Shown: positions 33,880 through 45,648 of the stretch, in pieces
How the letters are laid out: each line of letters begins with the position of its first letter
Position numbering within the stretch: position 1 is the stretch's first letter
From: Lunularia cruciata
Lineage: Eukaryota; Streptophyta; Marchantiopsida; Lunulariales; Lunulariaceae
Length of the DNA stretch: 64,000 nucleotides
Assembly: GCA_948567375.1 (NCBI GenBank)
Contig: OX419759.1
Coordinates: 29,675,493-29,739,492, forward strand
Direction: 5' to 3'
Program-made: the position numbers and the translations under genes
Notes under the pieces: model-generated
Databases searched by the model: none
What the model saw: only the letters and a program-made list of their open reading frames with translations
Told to the model about the DNA's origin: nothing

Positions 33880-36422
33880 TCTTCCTAGTACTTCTCCTTC
33901 TTCAGGTATAGCTAATTCTACTAAGTCCTGGACTGATTCTACTACTTCTACACTAGGAACTACAATTGCACTAAGGAGTGACTTATCTAACTCTTTATCT
34001 CCTAACCCTCTCTCTCTAATGTGTCAAATAACAAACCCGATGACATCTGTACTCCTACTTCTGCGACATTGGACTTTTGCCCATTGTAACATTATTCCTA
34101 ATTTTCTCTAACTCCAATTTGACTAAATCTAATCTGAGACTAACATTGTCTTCTACTTCTAACATCTTCTAGTCTACACGTTCCCTCAATCGAATCAACA
34201 ACGTGTTCATGTCCACATCTTTGGCTTTTCTCTTCTGAGTTTCCTGCACAAGCAACTTCAACTCATGTAGACGGGCTTCTTCCAATCTCCCTTCAGCCTC
34301 CGTGCTTGAGATTGCTCTCAACTTCCCTTCAACTTCTCCTATAGATTCCAACTCATATCCTCGAGAGCATTCTACCTTCAATTCTTCACGATACATCTTT
34401 AGCTCGTCTTTGTACTCCGCAGCAAGCATCTTCTTCTCCTTCGCATACTGTGTACTCTGTAACTTAGCACTTCTGACCAGCTCTTGTAATTGTTCTTCTT
34501 CTTCTTGCCCGACTGCTAACTCCCTCTGCCATTCTTGATCCTTCACCGCTGCACTATTCTTCAAGCTGTCCAACTCCTGCTCCATTATGATTGCCATCGC
34601 CCTCAAATGAATATTCTTGATGCGCATATCACTCACTTCCTCCTTCATTTTGCTCATATATACCGCCTGCTCCTTCAATTCTCTGGCTTGCCTTTGCAGT
34701 TCTTTCTCTTTTGACTCGCAGCTCTCTTGTAACATCTTGAAAGTCTTCTTCCTCAAGACTTCCTCCCTCCAAAGTTCTTCCATTTCTTCATTTCTTTGGA
34801 CTTGTTGCTCCTACAACCCCTTCACTCAACATATGCTTCACCACCTACAACTCATTCATCCCCTTCCTACGATCTTGGGGAATTACCCTTCGATGCTCCT
34901 TTAACAACTCTAGCAATGGGGTGACCACTTTCGTCAGATATGATATCCCACTGAAGCTTTCTTTATCTTTGTTGCCATCTTCATCTTCAGTCTTCACCTC
35001 CTTCATCGGCTCCTTCATCCAAAGTTGTGATCTTTGTATCTTCAGAGACACCACATTGGAACTTTCTTCTTCTTTACCGATTGAACTCGGCCCCGCAGGA
35101 TACTCTTCCTTTTCCTCTGGTCTTTGCTTATTCACCACTATGGCTACACAATGACTTGTTGTTTTAAATACTCTGTCGATCATCGTATGACAAGCTTCAC
35201 TAACCGCCACCAATTGCTAAACCTTAGGTTCCCCCTTGCTATCACTTCTAGAGTCCTACTTTTTAAGGTGAGCTCCTCTTCTTCGGATTCCTCCTCTTGC
35301 GACTCAGTTTCTTCTTCAGACTCTGATTCCGATGATGCTTCTCTCACCATCTTCTTATTCTACCACAACCAGTCTTCGAGTCTTCCTTTGAGCGGGAGGC
35401 AACTTTGCTTCTTTAGGTTTACTGTGCTTCTTCGTCTTTGGACTTGTGACTTCTTCTATCTTCCACTATCCGGTCTTCAAGAAATGATCGTCGTTGGCTC
35501 GCAGGTGTATCATATACTATCACTCTTCTTTGTCCGCTTCCCGTCTTAAGTCAGGATAGAAATGGGACACCATGTGATGCCGCTCCTCTACTGTCAGCAA
35601 GTTCAACCCAAAGTAGAAGTGAGCTAGAAATGGTGCGAAATAATGAGGAGTAGAACTTGTTTGCCAATTGATCACCATCTGCCTCGTTTGGTGGTGAAAA
35701 CACTTCGCCCAATTCACCTTGACTCCTGCAAACATCTAGTGGAAGAAGACTGCTTGTTGCATGTTCACATATGTCGTTTGTTCTGGCTTAAACATGGCCA
35801 TCATTGCCCCCATGATACTTCTCCTAATCGGATCCCGGTAGGACTCCACCTTGTAGCTATTTGTGGTTCTCAAAGCAAAGAACGAGTTTCAAATTTCTTC
35901 CGTCTCTTCTATAGCATCACACTTCCTATAGAAGGTGATCCCCATCGGGTCTCATGCTTCCTTCCCCAATACTAACCTCCAATCTGACTCAGTCCATCGA
36001 GCCAGATTTCCTCTCTTCACTTCAACTTTGGGACCCTCCTCACAATTACTGGCAGCTATCTCTACCATCACTCCTGGGAAACTGAAATTCCAGTTCCATG
36101 CTAAAAATGTAATATGAAGTCTATTCAAGACTTCAATTTTGGCTACTACATCTAACCTACAAATTGTGAAACTCCGCACTGCCAATGCATTTGCAACCTT
36201 CTTTGCCATAATCTGCTCTTGCATTCTACGACACTGAAAGACAATGCCCTCTCCTGGACAAGACACTCTAACCCCTTCTGGATTTTGGAAAATTTCACTC
36301 TCAATCGGCTTTTGGACACGCATTACTACAGGACAACTACTTAAAGAAATTGGAAATTTACTTGGCATATTCAACTTGTCTCTGCGCAATTGCAATCTTA
36401 TATTACCCCAAATTGCAATCAT
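33880..36422 (-). pseudogene. Unknown coiled-coil protein of the unnamed unit
   Basis: Four open segments in order, the first three in one frame: 36422-35952, 35735-35520, 35213-34845, then 34783-34169 after a frameshift. Together they imply an ancestral protein of roughly 800 residues. Visible parts: an N-terminal region starting MIAIWGNIRLQLRR and containing LHITFLAWNWNFSF; a conserved block EQTTYVNMQQAVFFH, MFAGVKVNWAKCFH, FLAHFYFGLNLLTVEE, MVSHFYPD; then a Glu/Lys-rich coiled coil of ~200 residues ending LLIRLRERVD. No catalytic motif or zinc finger was seen. The same parts in the same order occur in units iii, iv and v. A gag-like or structural role is a guess from the coiled coil only. 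Confidence 0.65.
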
Positions 36423-36777
36423 TCTTTAGTCAATTTCAAATTTGACTTTCCCTCTTCTGCGTGTTGATGTCCGGTCACTATCAAGACATGCTTCTTCTGC
36501 CTCCATAGTTTCTTGAAGTGTACTTTCTTGCCATGTACCAAGTTGTTAGAAGGTCTTCGTATCACCTATCGCCTTTCGACCCGAAGACGGTGCTCTTCAG
36601 ACTTTTTTCCGTCATACCCTTCTTCTGAGTACCTCCATCATTGGATCCGATGCCGCCTTCTTTGGATGTCCTCCAAAGTCACTTCCATCCATTCTTCTTC
36701 CGCAATTCGGCTTCCAATGCTTACTTCTTCCCTTAAACACTAATAAACAGCTAAAAACAAACAATGTGTGCACCACA

Positions 36778-37289
36778 ATATGAAACTCAAAAATCCAATT
36801 TATCCAAATCATAAGTCAATACTCTTTCATTTAAGCATCTAATTTCAGAGTATAAATTTCCACTTCTAGAGAATTAAAATATCCAAACATATTAACAAAA
36901 AAATCTAATTTGTGAGAAGACCCATCTTTTAGCAAATTAATGTTATATGCTTATCATTGTAAAAATTCTTGATTAATCATAAGGAGAGAAGAAAAAGCAA
37001 TAATTTTCTCTTATGTAAGAAATGATCAAATAATATACTAAATAAAATTTGGAGTTATGAATGTTAAATTTTTATTGTTATATAAATTCAATATCAAAGT
37101 CAAAATATAAACACAAATATGCTACAAGCTATGTAGAAGGCTAGTATTGAACATAAAAATATACAATATAAAAGACAATTGATGAGAGAATTGAAATGGA
37201 AATTTCTACATTGCCCATAGTCTTTTACTTATGTCCAGAGTATGCAAAGATATTTACATGCTCATTTCTCCAAGTTAGAGATGTATAAA
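36778..37289. other. AT-rich spacer between two opposed units
   Basis: No gene or repeat recognised; it separates units ii and iii, whose left ends face each other. Confidence 0.4.
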
Positions 37290-37639
37290 TGTGGTGCATA
37301 CAATTTTGCAAAAGTTTTTGTTTTGTTTTGTTTTACTTCTTCTTGATCAAGATAGAGCAAGTTATTTTCATGTCCATCATAAGGAACCACTTATATGAGT
37401 TTTCTTTGGATTTCATTTATGTACATGTTTGGGTACAAAGAAGACATCAATGAAGACTTGTTCATTACAAAGGAATGGGTATAAAGAAGTCAAGTCACCC
37501 TGAAGTATGGACCATGGACACTAAGTTTAGGGATATAGGAGAAGAATAAAATGCAAAGATTGTTGACTCCTTTGTAGAGAAGAAATCCAATAGTAATGGT
37601 TGGAGTGTAGAAACATACAAAAGTATTGCTTGATGGTTT

Positions 37640-39250
37640 ATAGTTCAATCAATCATGAAGCTATTTTCCTCAAAACAAACCACCTACCTTATTATAAACC
37701 AAGCTTTATTCTTTGAGTAGGTATACCATGGAGAACTTGTTCTATTGGCAGGCTTGATCCATGATCAAGAACTTCAAGGAAGATAGAGGAGCCACCTATC
37801 TCACACCATTTTCAGTTCATTTCTATAAGGGGTTGAATTTGCTTAGGGAAGATGAGCAAAAATGATTTAGTAGTCACTTCCATTTGGAGGAGTACTTTGT
37901 AGCTCACCCCAAAGAACCAAGAACAACCAAGATGCAAATGCAAAGTTTTCCAAGTACGGTAAATTTGTGGAGGTGAAGGAACTGGTAGTAGTAGTCACAC
38001 CAAAGAAGAAGCAACCATTATTGAGCCAAACTACATAGAAGGCATCTAAGCAAGCAAGGAAGAATCCTCAAGTTGTAGATCTTTCTTTGGAAGAAGAAGA
38101 AGAAGCCAAAGAAGAAAGGGAGTGAGGAGCTTAAACTTCAAGAGATAGAATCTAATTCAAGAGAAGATAGAGATGACTGAGCAGATGTTGAGTTAGCTCC
38201 ACAAGAAGAAGTGCAAAACAAGGAGGAAGAGATTGTGGCCAAAGACAAGAAGATCAAGAAGGTTTTTGGCTTAAAGAACCTGCAAGTTTGGCTCAAGTAG
38301 AGCCAAAGACTAGGGAGAAGAAGAAGACCAAGTAGATGTGGAAGGTGAAGCAAAGGAGGTCCTAGCATTAGCGCATCACAAAGGAATATTTACCAAGTTC
38401 TAGCTCCACCTATAATCAATAGAGCAGATTTCATAGTTAATTTTATTGGACCTACATTAAGGTTCTTGGAGATGATCTTGCCTCAATATCAAGAAGAGTG
38501 GCTAAATAAAATAGACTACACTTTTGTTGGTCAAGAGATTGAATACAAATGGATATGCAATAAATGTAAAGATGACCACATGGAAAGACAACACAAAGAG
38601 GGTGAGAGATATTTACTAGAAAGAACAAAAGAAGGTAAATGCTCTTCTGCAAGAGACAAAACAGCTTTTTATTTGCAAAGCAGAAGAACTTCACCTAAGA
38701 CGTCCAAAGACTTCAAGGAGAATTGAGAGCTCTTTGGCTTGAAGGTAAACGTAAGCAACAAGAGTACAAAGAAGAGCTATAGAAGAAGAATGCAGAGGAG
38801 GCAAACATCCAAGGTAAGTTGGAGAATGAGAAGGTAAGGATAGTCACTTTGGATTTATAGATGGCCAAGTACAGAAAGGAAAGGAGGTAGTAGTTCAAAT
38901 TGAGGCCTTGCAAGAAGAACTAAAGAATGAGGAGAAGAAGACGGTAGTAAAATAATCAATGATCATTCAAGAAGTGACCACCAAGGTCACTACACTAGCA
39001 ATTGACTCCAAAGAGAAGAAGTTGATGGTTATCAAAGATTTAGAAGATCTTTGAGATCAGTTACTACAACTTGAGGAAGAAGTAGCTATAGGTAGGATAA
39101 TTAGTGCCAAACCTCACAAGCTGAAGTTACAAGCTCAAAATCTAAGTGTTTAGGTCTACAAAGACCCAAAGATGGAGCAGTTGTCCTTGAGATTGAAGGA
39201 GCATGTAGATAGGAAGTTCCAAGAAATGTGTAATATGAGGTTTCTAAGAG
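37640..39250 (+). pseudogene. Decayed protein of unit iii
   Basis: Readable parts on the + strand are KQTTYLIINQALFFE (~37675), YLTPFSVHFYKGLNLLREDE (~37797-37860), Lys/Glu-rich coiled-coil pieces between 38090 and 39050, and HKLKLQAQNLSV with RLKEHVDRKFQEMCNM at ~39115-39240. The last aligns with LHELKLLVQ...LIRLRERVD of unit ii and LHKLKLFVQ...LICLRDRVDRKVLD of unit iv, fixing the C-terminal end of the coiled coil. Stops are frequent. Confidence 0.55.
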
Positions 39251-39592
39251 AACTGAAATCCTCCCTAGGAAAGCTAGAGGCAAAGCTAGTTCTTGTAGTT
39301 TTGTACAAGAACCTTCACTAAATCAAGATTCTTTGTAGTTGTAAGTAACTTGCATAATGTTTGGAGTAGGATAAAGAGGTCTAAAGATAATAAAGTAGAG
39401 TTCCTTTGGATAGGAGTTAACACTTTCCCAAGGCACATGTTAGTGAGTTAGCAATGTATAGATCAGCAAGATAGGATAAGTCAAAGATAATAGAGACCTC
39501 CGATGTACAATGTAGATGCAAGGAAGTGTAATCTTGGTAGATCTTTTCACTTCCTCAATAGTAAGATTCTTTTGGGAAGGAGTAGCATAGGT

Positions 39593-39599
39593 TATTTAA
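39593..39599 (+). promoter_or_regulatory. TATTTAA box of unit iii
   Basis: TTATTTAAGGCTTCTTTCA, 646 bp before the unit's right end, in the same relative place as in the other units. Confidence 0.55.
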
Positions 39600-40379
39600 G
39601 GCTTCTTTCAATGGTAAAATTTCATTCAGTCCTTTGAACAAAATAAAGAAAAAGTGTTAAAATCACTTCGCACTTTGCTTACGTTCTAAGTATTGGTTGT
39701 ATGCCTTTGTCAAGTGATTGTGATAAATTTTTGTAGTAGGAACCCAAGTGACTAAATGTGTGTGATTATTAGAGCTTGTGGCTAGGGTTTGGGGATCACT
39801 AATAGTTTTGAATAGGCAAATCAATACCTTAAATGGGTGTTAAGTGAGCTCTAGTGTTTAAAGTATGATATAAGCACAAACAAAGGATAACTACCAATGC
39901 AAAGTGCCTTTGAAGTTGTGCTTTATGGGAAGGGTAGAAAACATTATTTGGATTTGATGTCTTTGTAGTAGAAGCAACCCTTTTGAAGTTGACTGAATCA
40001 TTGCCTTTAAAAAAAAGTTGGAATTTGTCTTAAGTGAAAGTGATTTTAAGATTCTTTTTGCTTTAGTGCACCATAAGAGGTGACACTACTCTCTTCTAGG
40101 ATTGGTTCTTGCCCAAGAGGTTAAATAGGTAAGAAGAATTGCAATGGTGACAGTTCTCTTCAAATCTAACCCATGTTTTTGTGGAACAACCTGTCCCTTA
40201 CTGTTATATTGTAAATTGGACAGCACTAGGTTGTCACAAAATTAATCATCTCTTGGTAAAGTTACCCAATCATTAAAAAGGTTCCTTGAGTTCATATAGT
40301 ATCTAACAATGTTACTCAATCCTAGGAAGATTTATATAGAGGAAAATTTTAGATATTCTTATGTGAAGCTTTGTTGATA

Positions 40380-40910
40380 CTTATTTGAGTATATTCTAGA
40401 AGTTCCTTACTTTATAAGATTTGCAAACAATTGCCTTCTTTCATATGGGCAATTTCATTAGATCTCCTATCTGGTTCTTATGAAGGACTCCCATCTCTTC
40501 TTCCATCCCTTTTTTCCATTTTTGTTGACACTTTTTATCCAAGACTTCTTGAAATCTAGTAAGCTCATCATTTTCTACAATCAATATAAAAGATGTAATG
40601 TTTGAGTAACCAAACCTCTTTGTTGCTCTATGTTCTCTATGTGACCTCTAAAGTTGACCTTTTTGTGAGTCCATGTCCTCAACAATCTCAAATGTAGAAA
40701 CAAATGACATCTTCCTCTATAATCAAAGGTTCAATGACATCAACCTCCACCTTGAGCATATTAAGCATAGCCAATCTATCTTATTACTTTGCATGTCTCT
40801 CATCATCAAGGTCTTATCAAACTTCACATCTCTTCTTACCATAATATGCTTCTCATTAGGACCTCAATTCTTGTAAGATGCCTTTCCTAGCCTTAAAATC
40901 CAACTTAGAT
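40380..40910 (-). pseudogene. Ty1/copia polyprotein fragment
   Basis: On the minus strand near 40560-40430 the translation reads KCQQKWKKGMEEEMGVLHKN, QIGDLMKLPI, a stop, KKAIVCKSYK. This is the start of copia-type RT, normally W..AM..E...L..N.TW.L..LP.GKKAIGCKW. Upstream (~40850) KRCEV/DLDDERHAK resembles the preceding integrase-RT linker. It is only a fragment with frameshifts; no copia LTR was found nearby. Confidence 0.6.
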
Positions 40911-41864
40911 CACTTTCATAGCTACATATGGATAAATAATAAACTTTATCATGACATTTGTAGTGCCAAGGCTAGTTTTCTTGGATGCTAGAATGGTAGT
41001 GTTGGCAATCATAGTTATTTTGGTAGTTGCACATGGACTACTTGATGGTGGCCAAATTTTATGTTAGGGCTATTGATCACATGGTCTGACCTACTATCAC
41101 TCGCACCATTTGCACTATCAATAACACCATTAGGGTTAGAGACCTAGGTCAAGCAAAGGGGTATACTTTCAAAGTGTAGCTCCAAAGAGCTCACTTCTTT
41201 GATATTAAGCCTTTGAGTTCCTAGCTACGGTAGACAGAGGCTGGTGAGTGACACCTAGAGTCTCTTAGCTAAAAAGGATATGACTTGGACTGAATTTAGT
41301 GCCCAGTTTTTAAGTGGAAGATTGAGTTTAGATCCAATTTGAGTGTGATTCAAGTGAAAGAATGAATTGATTATATCAAAGAAGTGAGCATCAAAGGAAA
41401 TTGGGTATTGAGTGCATTGGTGGTATCTCCAAACCTGGTAGATCATTGATGCATTTGATAATGGTCGTAGATTTCCTTGAGAGTGATTGTGTGCAGAAGC
41501 CCTATTTGAGTTGATATAGATTTGGCAATAGGGTAGATAGTGTGTGGAAGTGCTGCCAAATTAAGGGCAAGAGATTGAAATCAGAGGTCTTAATGTTGCA
41601 AATTGGACTTGAGAAGCAAAATTGGAGGTAGATTTGGGAACCCATCTCCTTGAATTAGGGATTTAGAGATCTCCATTTTCTCAATTTGGCCAGAGTTGAT
41701 AATTAGCAGAGGATTTGGTGGATAGCCAATTATAGAAGAGGTACATAAGATTGATAGATGTTGTCTAAATTCAATGATCAATTTGGTGGAGGCCATTTAG
41801 AGTTGGATTTTACCTAAGTTGGGTTGAATTTGGTGTAAGTTGCTCTAGCTAATCCTCGAGTTGA

Positions 41865-42125
41865 TGGACGTTAACCTAGTTTGGAGAGTGTTAGAATTGG
41901 CAAGAAGAAAGACTTCATTTAGTTGAATTTCTTTGAGTTGGTACAGGTTAACCGAGTTTGGAAAGGGTTTGATTTGGCAAGAAGAAAGGTCTCATTTGGG
42001 TATTAAGAGGCTTCAAGGCATAAGGATATGGGCTAGAGAAGTTCTTAAGTTGGTGGAGGTTAACTTGGTTTGGAGAGGGTTTGAATTGGCAAGAAAAAAG
42101 GTCTCATTTGGGCATTTAGAGACTT
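41865..42125 (+). repeat. Leader tandem repeats in copy B
   Basis: Three imperfect units of GTTGGTGGAGGTTAACTTGG...TTGGCAAGAAGAAAGGTCTC (starts ~41865, 41936, 42050). Copy A's leader lacks an obvious counterpart. Confidence 0.65.
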
Positions 42126-42559
42126 TGAGGCATAGTTCTAGGAGCTAGAGAGGATAAAAAGACTTAGAAGAGCTAGCAAGCCAACTTGCTAGTGTGAAAC
42201 TAGCTAATTTAGATGAGTTTTTGGTTGTTGTTTGGCAAAATTTGCCCACTCTTACAAATGCCAAATGGTAACAAAATCAGTTTGGTATTGATTTACAAGA
42301 TGGAGGGTTTTTGTATAGACTTCTTGTGATTGGACTCCCTCCATTCTCTACTTTTGGTTTTTGCATCATGTTTTTATGAGGTACCTTGACTTTAGAGCAT
42401 TGGTGCTCTAGTGTGCTCTCAAAAGTGAAGCTCAAGTGATGACCAATTAAATTATCTATATTTCTCTTTGGTGAGGCAAGAAGTGATGACCTATAGACCA
42501 TGAGAGTGTGTGTTGTGTCTTGGGGAACCCTTTTCCTTAATGTATTTATCTCAAGTCAC

Positions 42560-43690
42560 AATGAGAGAGGAAATTGACTCTAATTTGCAGTTTGATGTGG
42601 GAGTTGATTTAGTAGAGAATGTACTTGATGTATACACACCATTTTTGTGGGGTATGGACAAGATTTATAGGGCCTCTAAAGGCCCTAATTGCTACTTTGG
42701 AACAATAGGTACCATTGAGTTAGATGACTTCATCTAAGAGTTTGATAGTTGGTGTGATTTGCAATTGATGCAAAATTAGACTTTGTTCATACCTTTCATG
42801 GCATGGAAGAGGTTGTCTCAACACTTAGATGGTCCATTGATGGATGACTATCATGAGTTCAAGAGATCTCACTTGGATGAGATTGAGCTATGGAGACAAT
42901 ATTTGTCTCTCAACTATATCTACATCACTTAGTATTGGGGTTTAACCCCATAATAGATATTTTCCAATGTTTGAGGTAGAACTGCCAAGGAGTGCGGACT
43001 AACAAGCTAAGGAGCTTGTAGGACTTCCAATGGAAGGTTGGAGAGAGCCTAATCAAGGCATACACTCACATGAGATGGCTGACCGGTGTCACTAAAGGAG
43101 TTACTGAGGCCCAAACAATCTAGTTTGCTTATGGGATCTTGGATAGGGAGTTGCAATGTAGAGTACATGATGCTATATTGTTACATGCTACCTCATCTAA
43201 TTTGGCATTGTCTTTAGCTTGGTTGAGTGCACTGAGCTCAACATGATGGAAGAGGGAGTGGTGACATTTGGATTTGGTAGGGAGACCTCATCCATTACTA
43301 TTACTTCTTTTAAAGTGCAACAAAGTGCACCATACCATGTTAGATTCCAAGGACATGGTGGTAGCCTAGATCTTATGGAGCAAGTGGAGGACCTATTGTA
43401 GCTAAAACCTGACCTTTATTTTTGGGCAAGTAGTAACCAATGAGTGGTGGTGCTACTTGTTGGATTTGTGGTGGATCTCATCACAAGAGAGAGTGCACTT
43501 AGGAAAATGGATGTGATACTTCTAGTGCATCACAGCCCACACAAAGTCAATGTGACCATTACAACAGATTTGGTCACACCAATAACCAATACATTGACCT
43601 TCACCTAGAGTTATGGAGTGTTAGGGCTACTATGGTAGGTGGTAGAGGAGCCCTAGGTCATGGAGGAAGGGGTGGTAGAGATAGTGGTAG
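42560..43690 (+). pseudogene. gypsy copy B gag
   Basis: It begins MREEIDSNLQFDVGVDLVEN (42560), then MDKIYRASKGP, FIPFMAWKRLSQHLDGPLMD, RSHLDEIELWRQYL, then VECTELNMMEEGVVTFGFGR (43219 onward), then knuckles CWICGGSHHKREC (~43457) and a second with its second and last Cys replaced (CDHYNRFGHTNNQY), followed by a Gly/Arg-rich GGRGGRDSGRG. It matches copy A segment by segment and is broken by stops. Confidence 0.75.
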
Positions 43691-44499
43691 AGGACCTACA
43701 CCTGGTAGGAGCCCAATACTTGCCCTTGCTTTTGATGCAACCATGGCTACTTGGATAGAGCAGTTGGAGTAGAGATTGGCTATCATGGCTATATCTTGTA
43801 GGAGATCAAATTTAGGTGTTGAGACTTGCTCCTCTTATGTTGATGATAGAGATGTCCTAGACTTTTTATGGAGCAACACAAGTAGACAACCAAAGTGATA
43901 AGGGTTAGGGTCTATAGTTGCTAAGGTTAAGGTCTATAGGATCTCTATTCTAGTGTGTTTTAGAACATGTTACATATCCTTTGAGATCTCTAGGTTCTTT
44001 CAACTCATTTCTCCAGCCTAGATTTTGGAGAATGTCCATTTGATGCATGATTCTTGTACATTGGTGGTGGTAAGTACAGATTAGGTCCATTCTTGGATGG
44101 GACTTGTTATGTTGTTAGATGCAACAAGAATGAGAACATGGGCACATTGTCTTTTTCTTTGGTGGACAAACATCTTACCTAAAGAGGGGATGATGGGATT
44201 CAATGACTAGACCATCTTATTGTTGATGATATTTGGATGTTGAATGTGAGTCTCAAATGGTGGGGTTGGTTGATAGGTCACCTATGGTAGGGTTAACCTT
44301 TTTGGGTAGCCTAGAGCCACTTTACTCTCACTTGTGTGTTTCCCAAGCTCCCATGCTTTTCAAGATGGAGATTCTAAACTTGTTTGGGACTCATAGTTAT
44401 AGTCATTGGTGGGGCCTAATGCTGATGAGAGGGAGCGGGCAGTAGGTTTTTGTGTTGGTAATATTATATCAATGTCAAAGGCATCTAGGCATTAGGTGT

Positions 44500-45428
44500 T
44501 AGGTCAAGCTATAGACCTAAATTGATTGACCTAGATTGTGAGCCTTGGCTTGGTAGAGTAGCATAAGATGTGCTTGATAGGCATCACCATTTGGACATTT
44601 GTGAGCTCTGTGCCTATGAAGATGATTCAAGCACATGTTAGGGGTGATAGACCGAGTGGGCATGGTATTCTTGGGACCAAACTAGTGGCCACTAGTGAGA
44701 GTGGTCTACTTGGAGTCCATCTAAGTGAACATGATCTACTTGGATTACACCCTTGATCTACTTGGGATGCTAGAGGATGTATGGAGCTTGCAGCCAAAGT
44801 AGACGGACTTTTCCACATTGAGGTTGCGGACTCTAGTGGTATGGAGCATGGTATTATTGCTCCCAAGGGCCTGGTGTAGCAGTCAATTAGTGTATCTTCT
44901 ACTCCTACATAAGTTACAGAGGATACTTGGGAGCCAAACATTGTACCCAAACTTACAAGAGGAGAAAGTACAGAGTTTGGAGCTTCTTGAGGAGCTACAC
45001 AAGTTGTTTTTCCTTCAACATGAAGGATTTTGGTGCTCTAAAAGGACTTGATATTCAGATTGAGGTGACTAGTGATACACTATTTTTTGATGTCTCTACA
45101 AATATAGGGACATGGAGAGAACATTGATTCATAGTTGGAGTAAAGACATTTTTAGGCTAGTTTGGTGGAGATTTCACATGGAGAGTATGTTTCAACTACA
45201 ATGATGCCAACCAAGAAGGATATGCATGGCAACAACATAGATAGGAAAATGTGTGGAGATTACCGTGCTATCAACCAATAGACTAGAGTTGATCAATATG
45301 CTATGCCTACATTGGAGTGGATCTTTGTGCATGCAAAGGTCTTCAATAATTTGGATGTTTGAGCAAGATATCATCAGTTGCCAATGAAAGGGGAAAACAA
45401 GCCCAAGACAACATTAGGGTGAAGATAT
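44500..45428 (+). pseudogene. gypsy copy B spacer and start of RT
   Basis: VLGQAIDLN, MCLIGITIWTFVSSVPMKMI, GLLGVHLSEHDLLGLHP and the following parts match the conserved spacer box of copies A and C. Then MCGDYRAINQ (45249) and YHQLPMKGENKPKTTLG mark the RT fingers, where the element stops. Confidence 0.75.
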
Positions 45429-45481
45429 CGGTTTCTTGTCCTTCATTTTCATTTCATTTTGTTCTTTGACCATTTTTCATT

Positions 45482-45648
45482 TCAAACCTCGGCCCACGAA
45501 ATAAAATTTGGCAGCTTGGGCACTTGTAAAACAATCATGCTCTGATTCCCCATGACTTCATTGTGCAGACCAACATACCCATTAAACCAAGGACCTGTTA
45601 CTGCAGTAGACTCTTCCTGAACTGATCTTAAAATATCTCCAGTTCAAT
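45482..45648 (-). CDS. Possible terminal exon fragment
   Basis: A 55-codon minus-strand segment ending in a stop at 45482. It has protein-like composition (TGPWFNGYVGLHNEVMGNQS, then MIVLQVPKLPNFISWAEV). No family is recognised and there is no start codon, so it could only be an exon or pseudogene piece. It lies just right of the point where gypsy B is cut off. Confidence 0.18.

Larger units (their letters stand above)
33033..36777 (-). mobile_element. Unnamed TG...CA unit with long ORF (unit ii, best copy)
   Basis: A 3,745-bp unit. On the minus strand it opens TGTGGTGCACACATTG at 36777 and closes GGGTTGTCATA at 33033, nearly the ends of the unit at 60801-62723. Inside: a long decayed reading frame (36422 to ~33880), then a TATTTAA box (33711-33705), then ~680 bp of conserved non-coding sequence. 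No terminal direct or inverted repeats, RT, RNase H or integrase are present. It could be a solo LTR of a giant-LTR element with an ORF in U3, or another kind of element. A target duplication is not evident here. Confidence 0.7.
37290..40238 (+). mobile_element. Unnamed TG...CA unit (unit iii)
   Basis: It opens TGTGGTGCATACAATTTTGC and closes ACTAGGTTGTCACA; 2,949 bp. It contains the conserved protein block, the coiled coil, the TATTTAA box at 39593 and the AAGAGGTTAAATAG...GTGGAACAA terminal region. The flanks (ATAAA / AAATT) do not form a clear duplication, so it is older than the 60801 unit. Orientation is opposite to unit ii. Confidence 0.65.
40940..45428 (+). mobile_element. Ty3/gypsy retrotransposon, copy B (5' part)
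   Basis: Same family as copy A, in + orientation: a decayed 5' LTR (~40940-41310, with GGGGTATACTTTCAAAGTG), leader with tandem repeats, gag, spacer and the start of RT. It ends abruptly near 45428 within the RT fingers. Nothing of RT catalytic core, RNase H or the 3' LTR follows, so the right part was lost by deletion or rearrangement. Confidence 0.8.

Noticed and set aside
33033-36777. A standard LTR retrotransposon with two LTRs for the unnamed unit
   Set aside because: No direct repeat links its two ends, and no primer site, RT, RNase H or integrase was found in any of the five copies.
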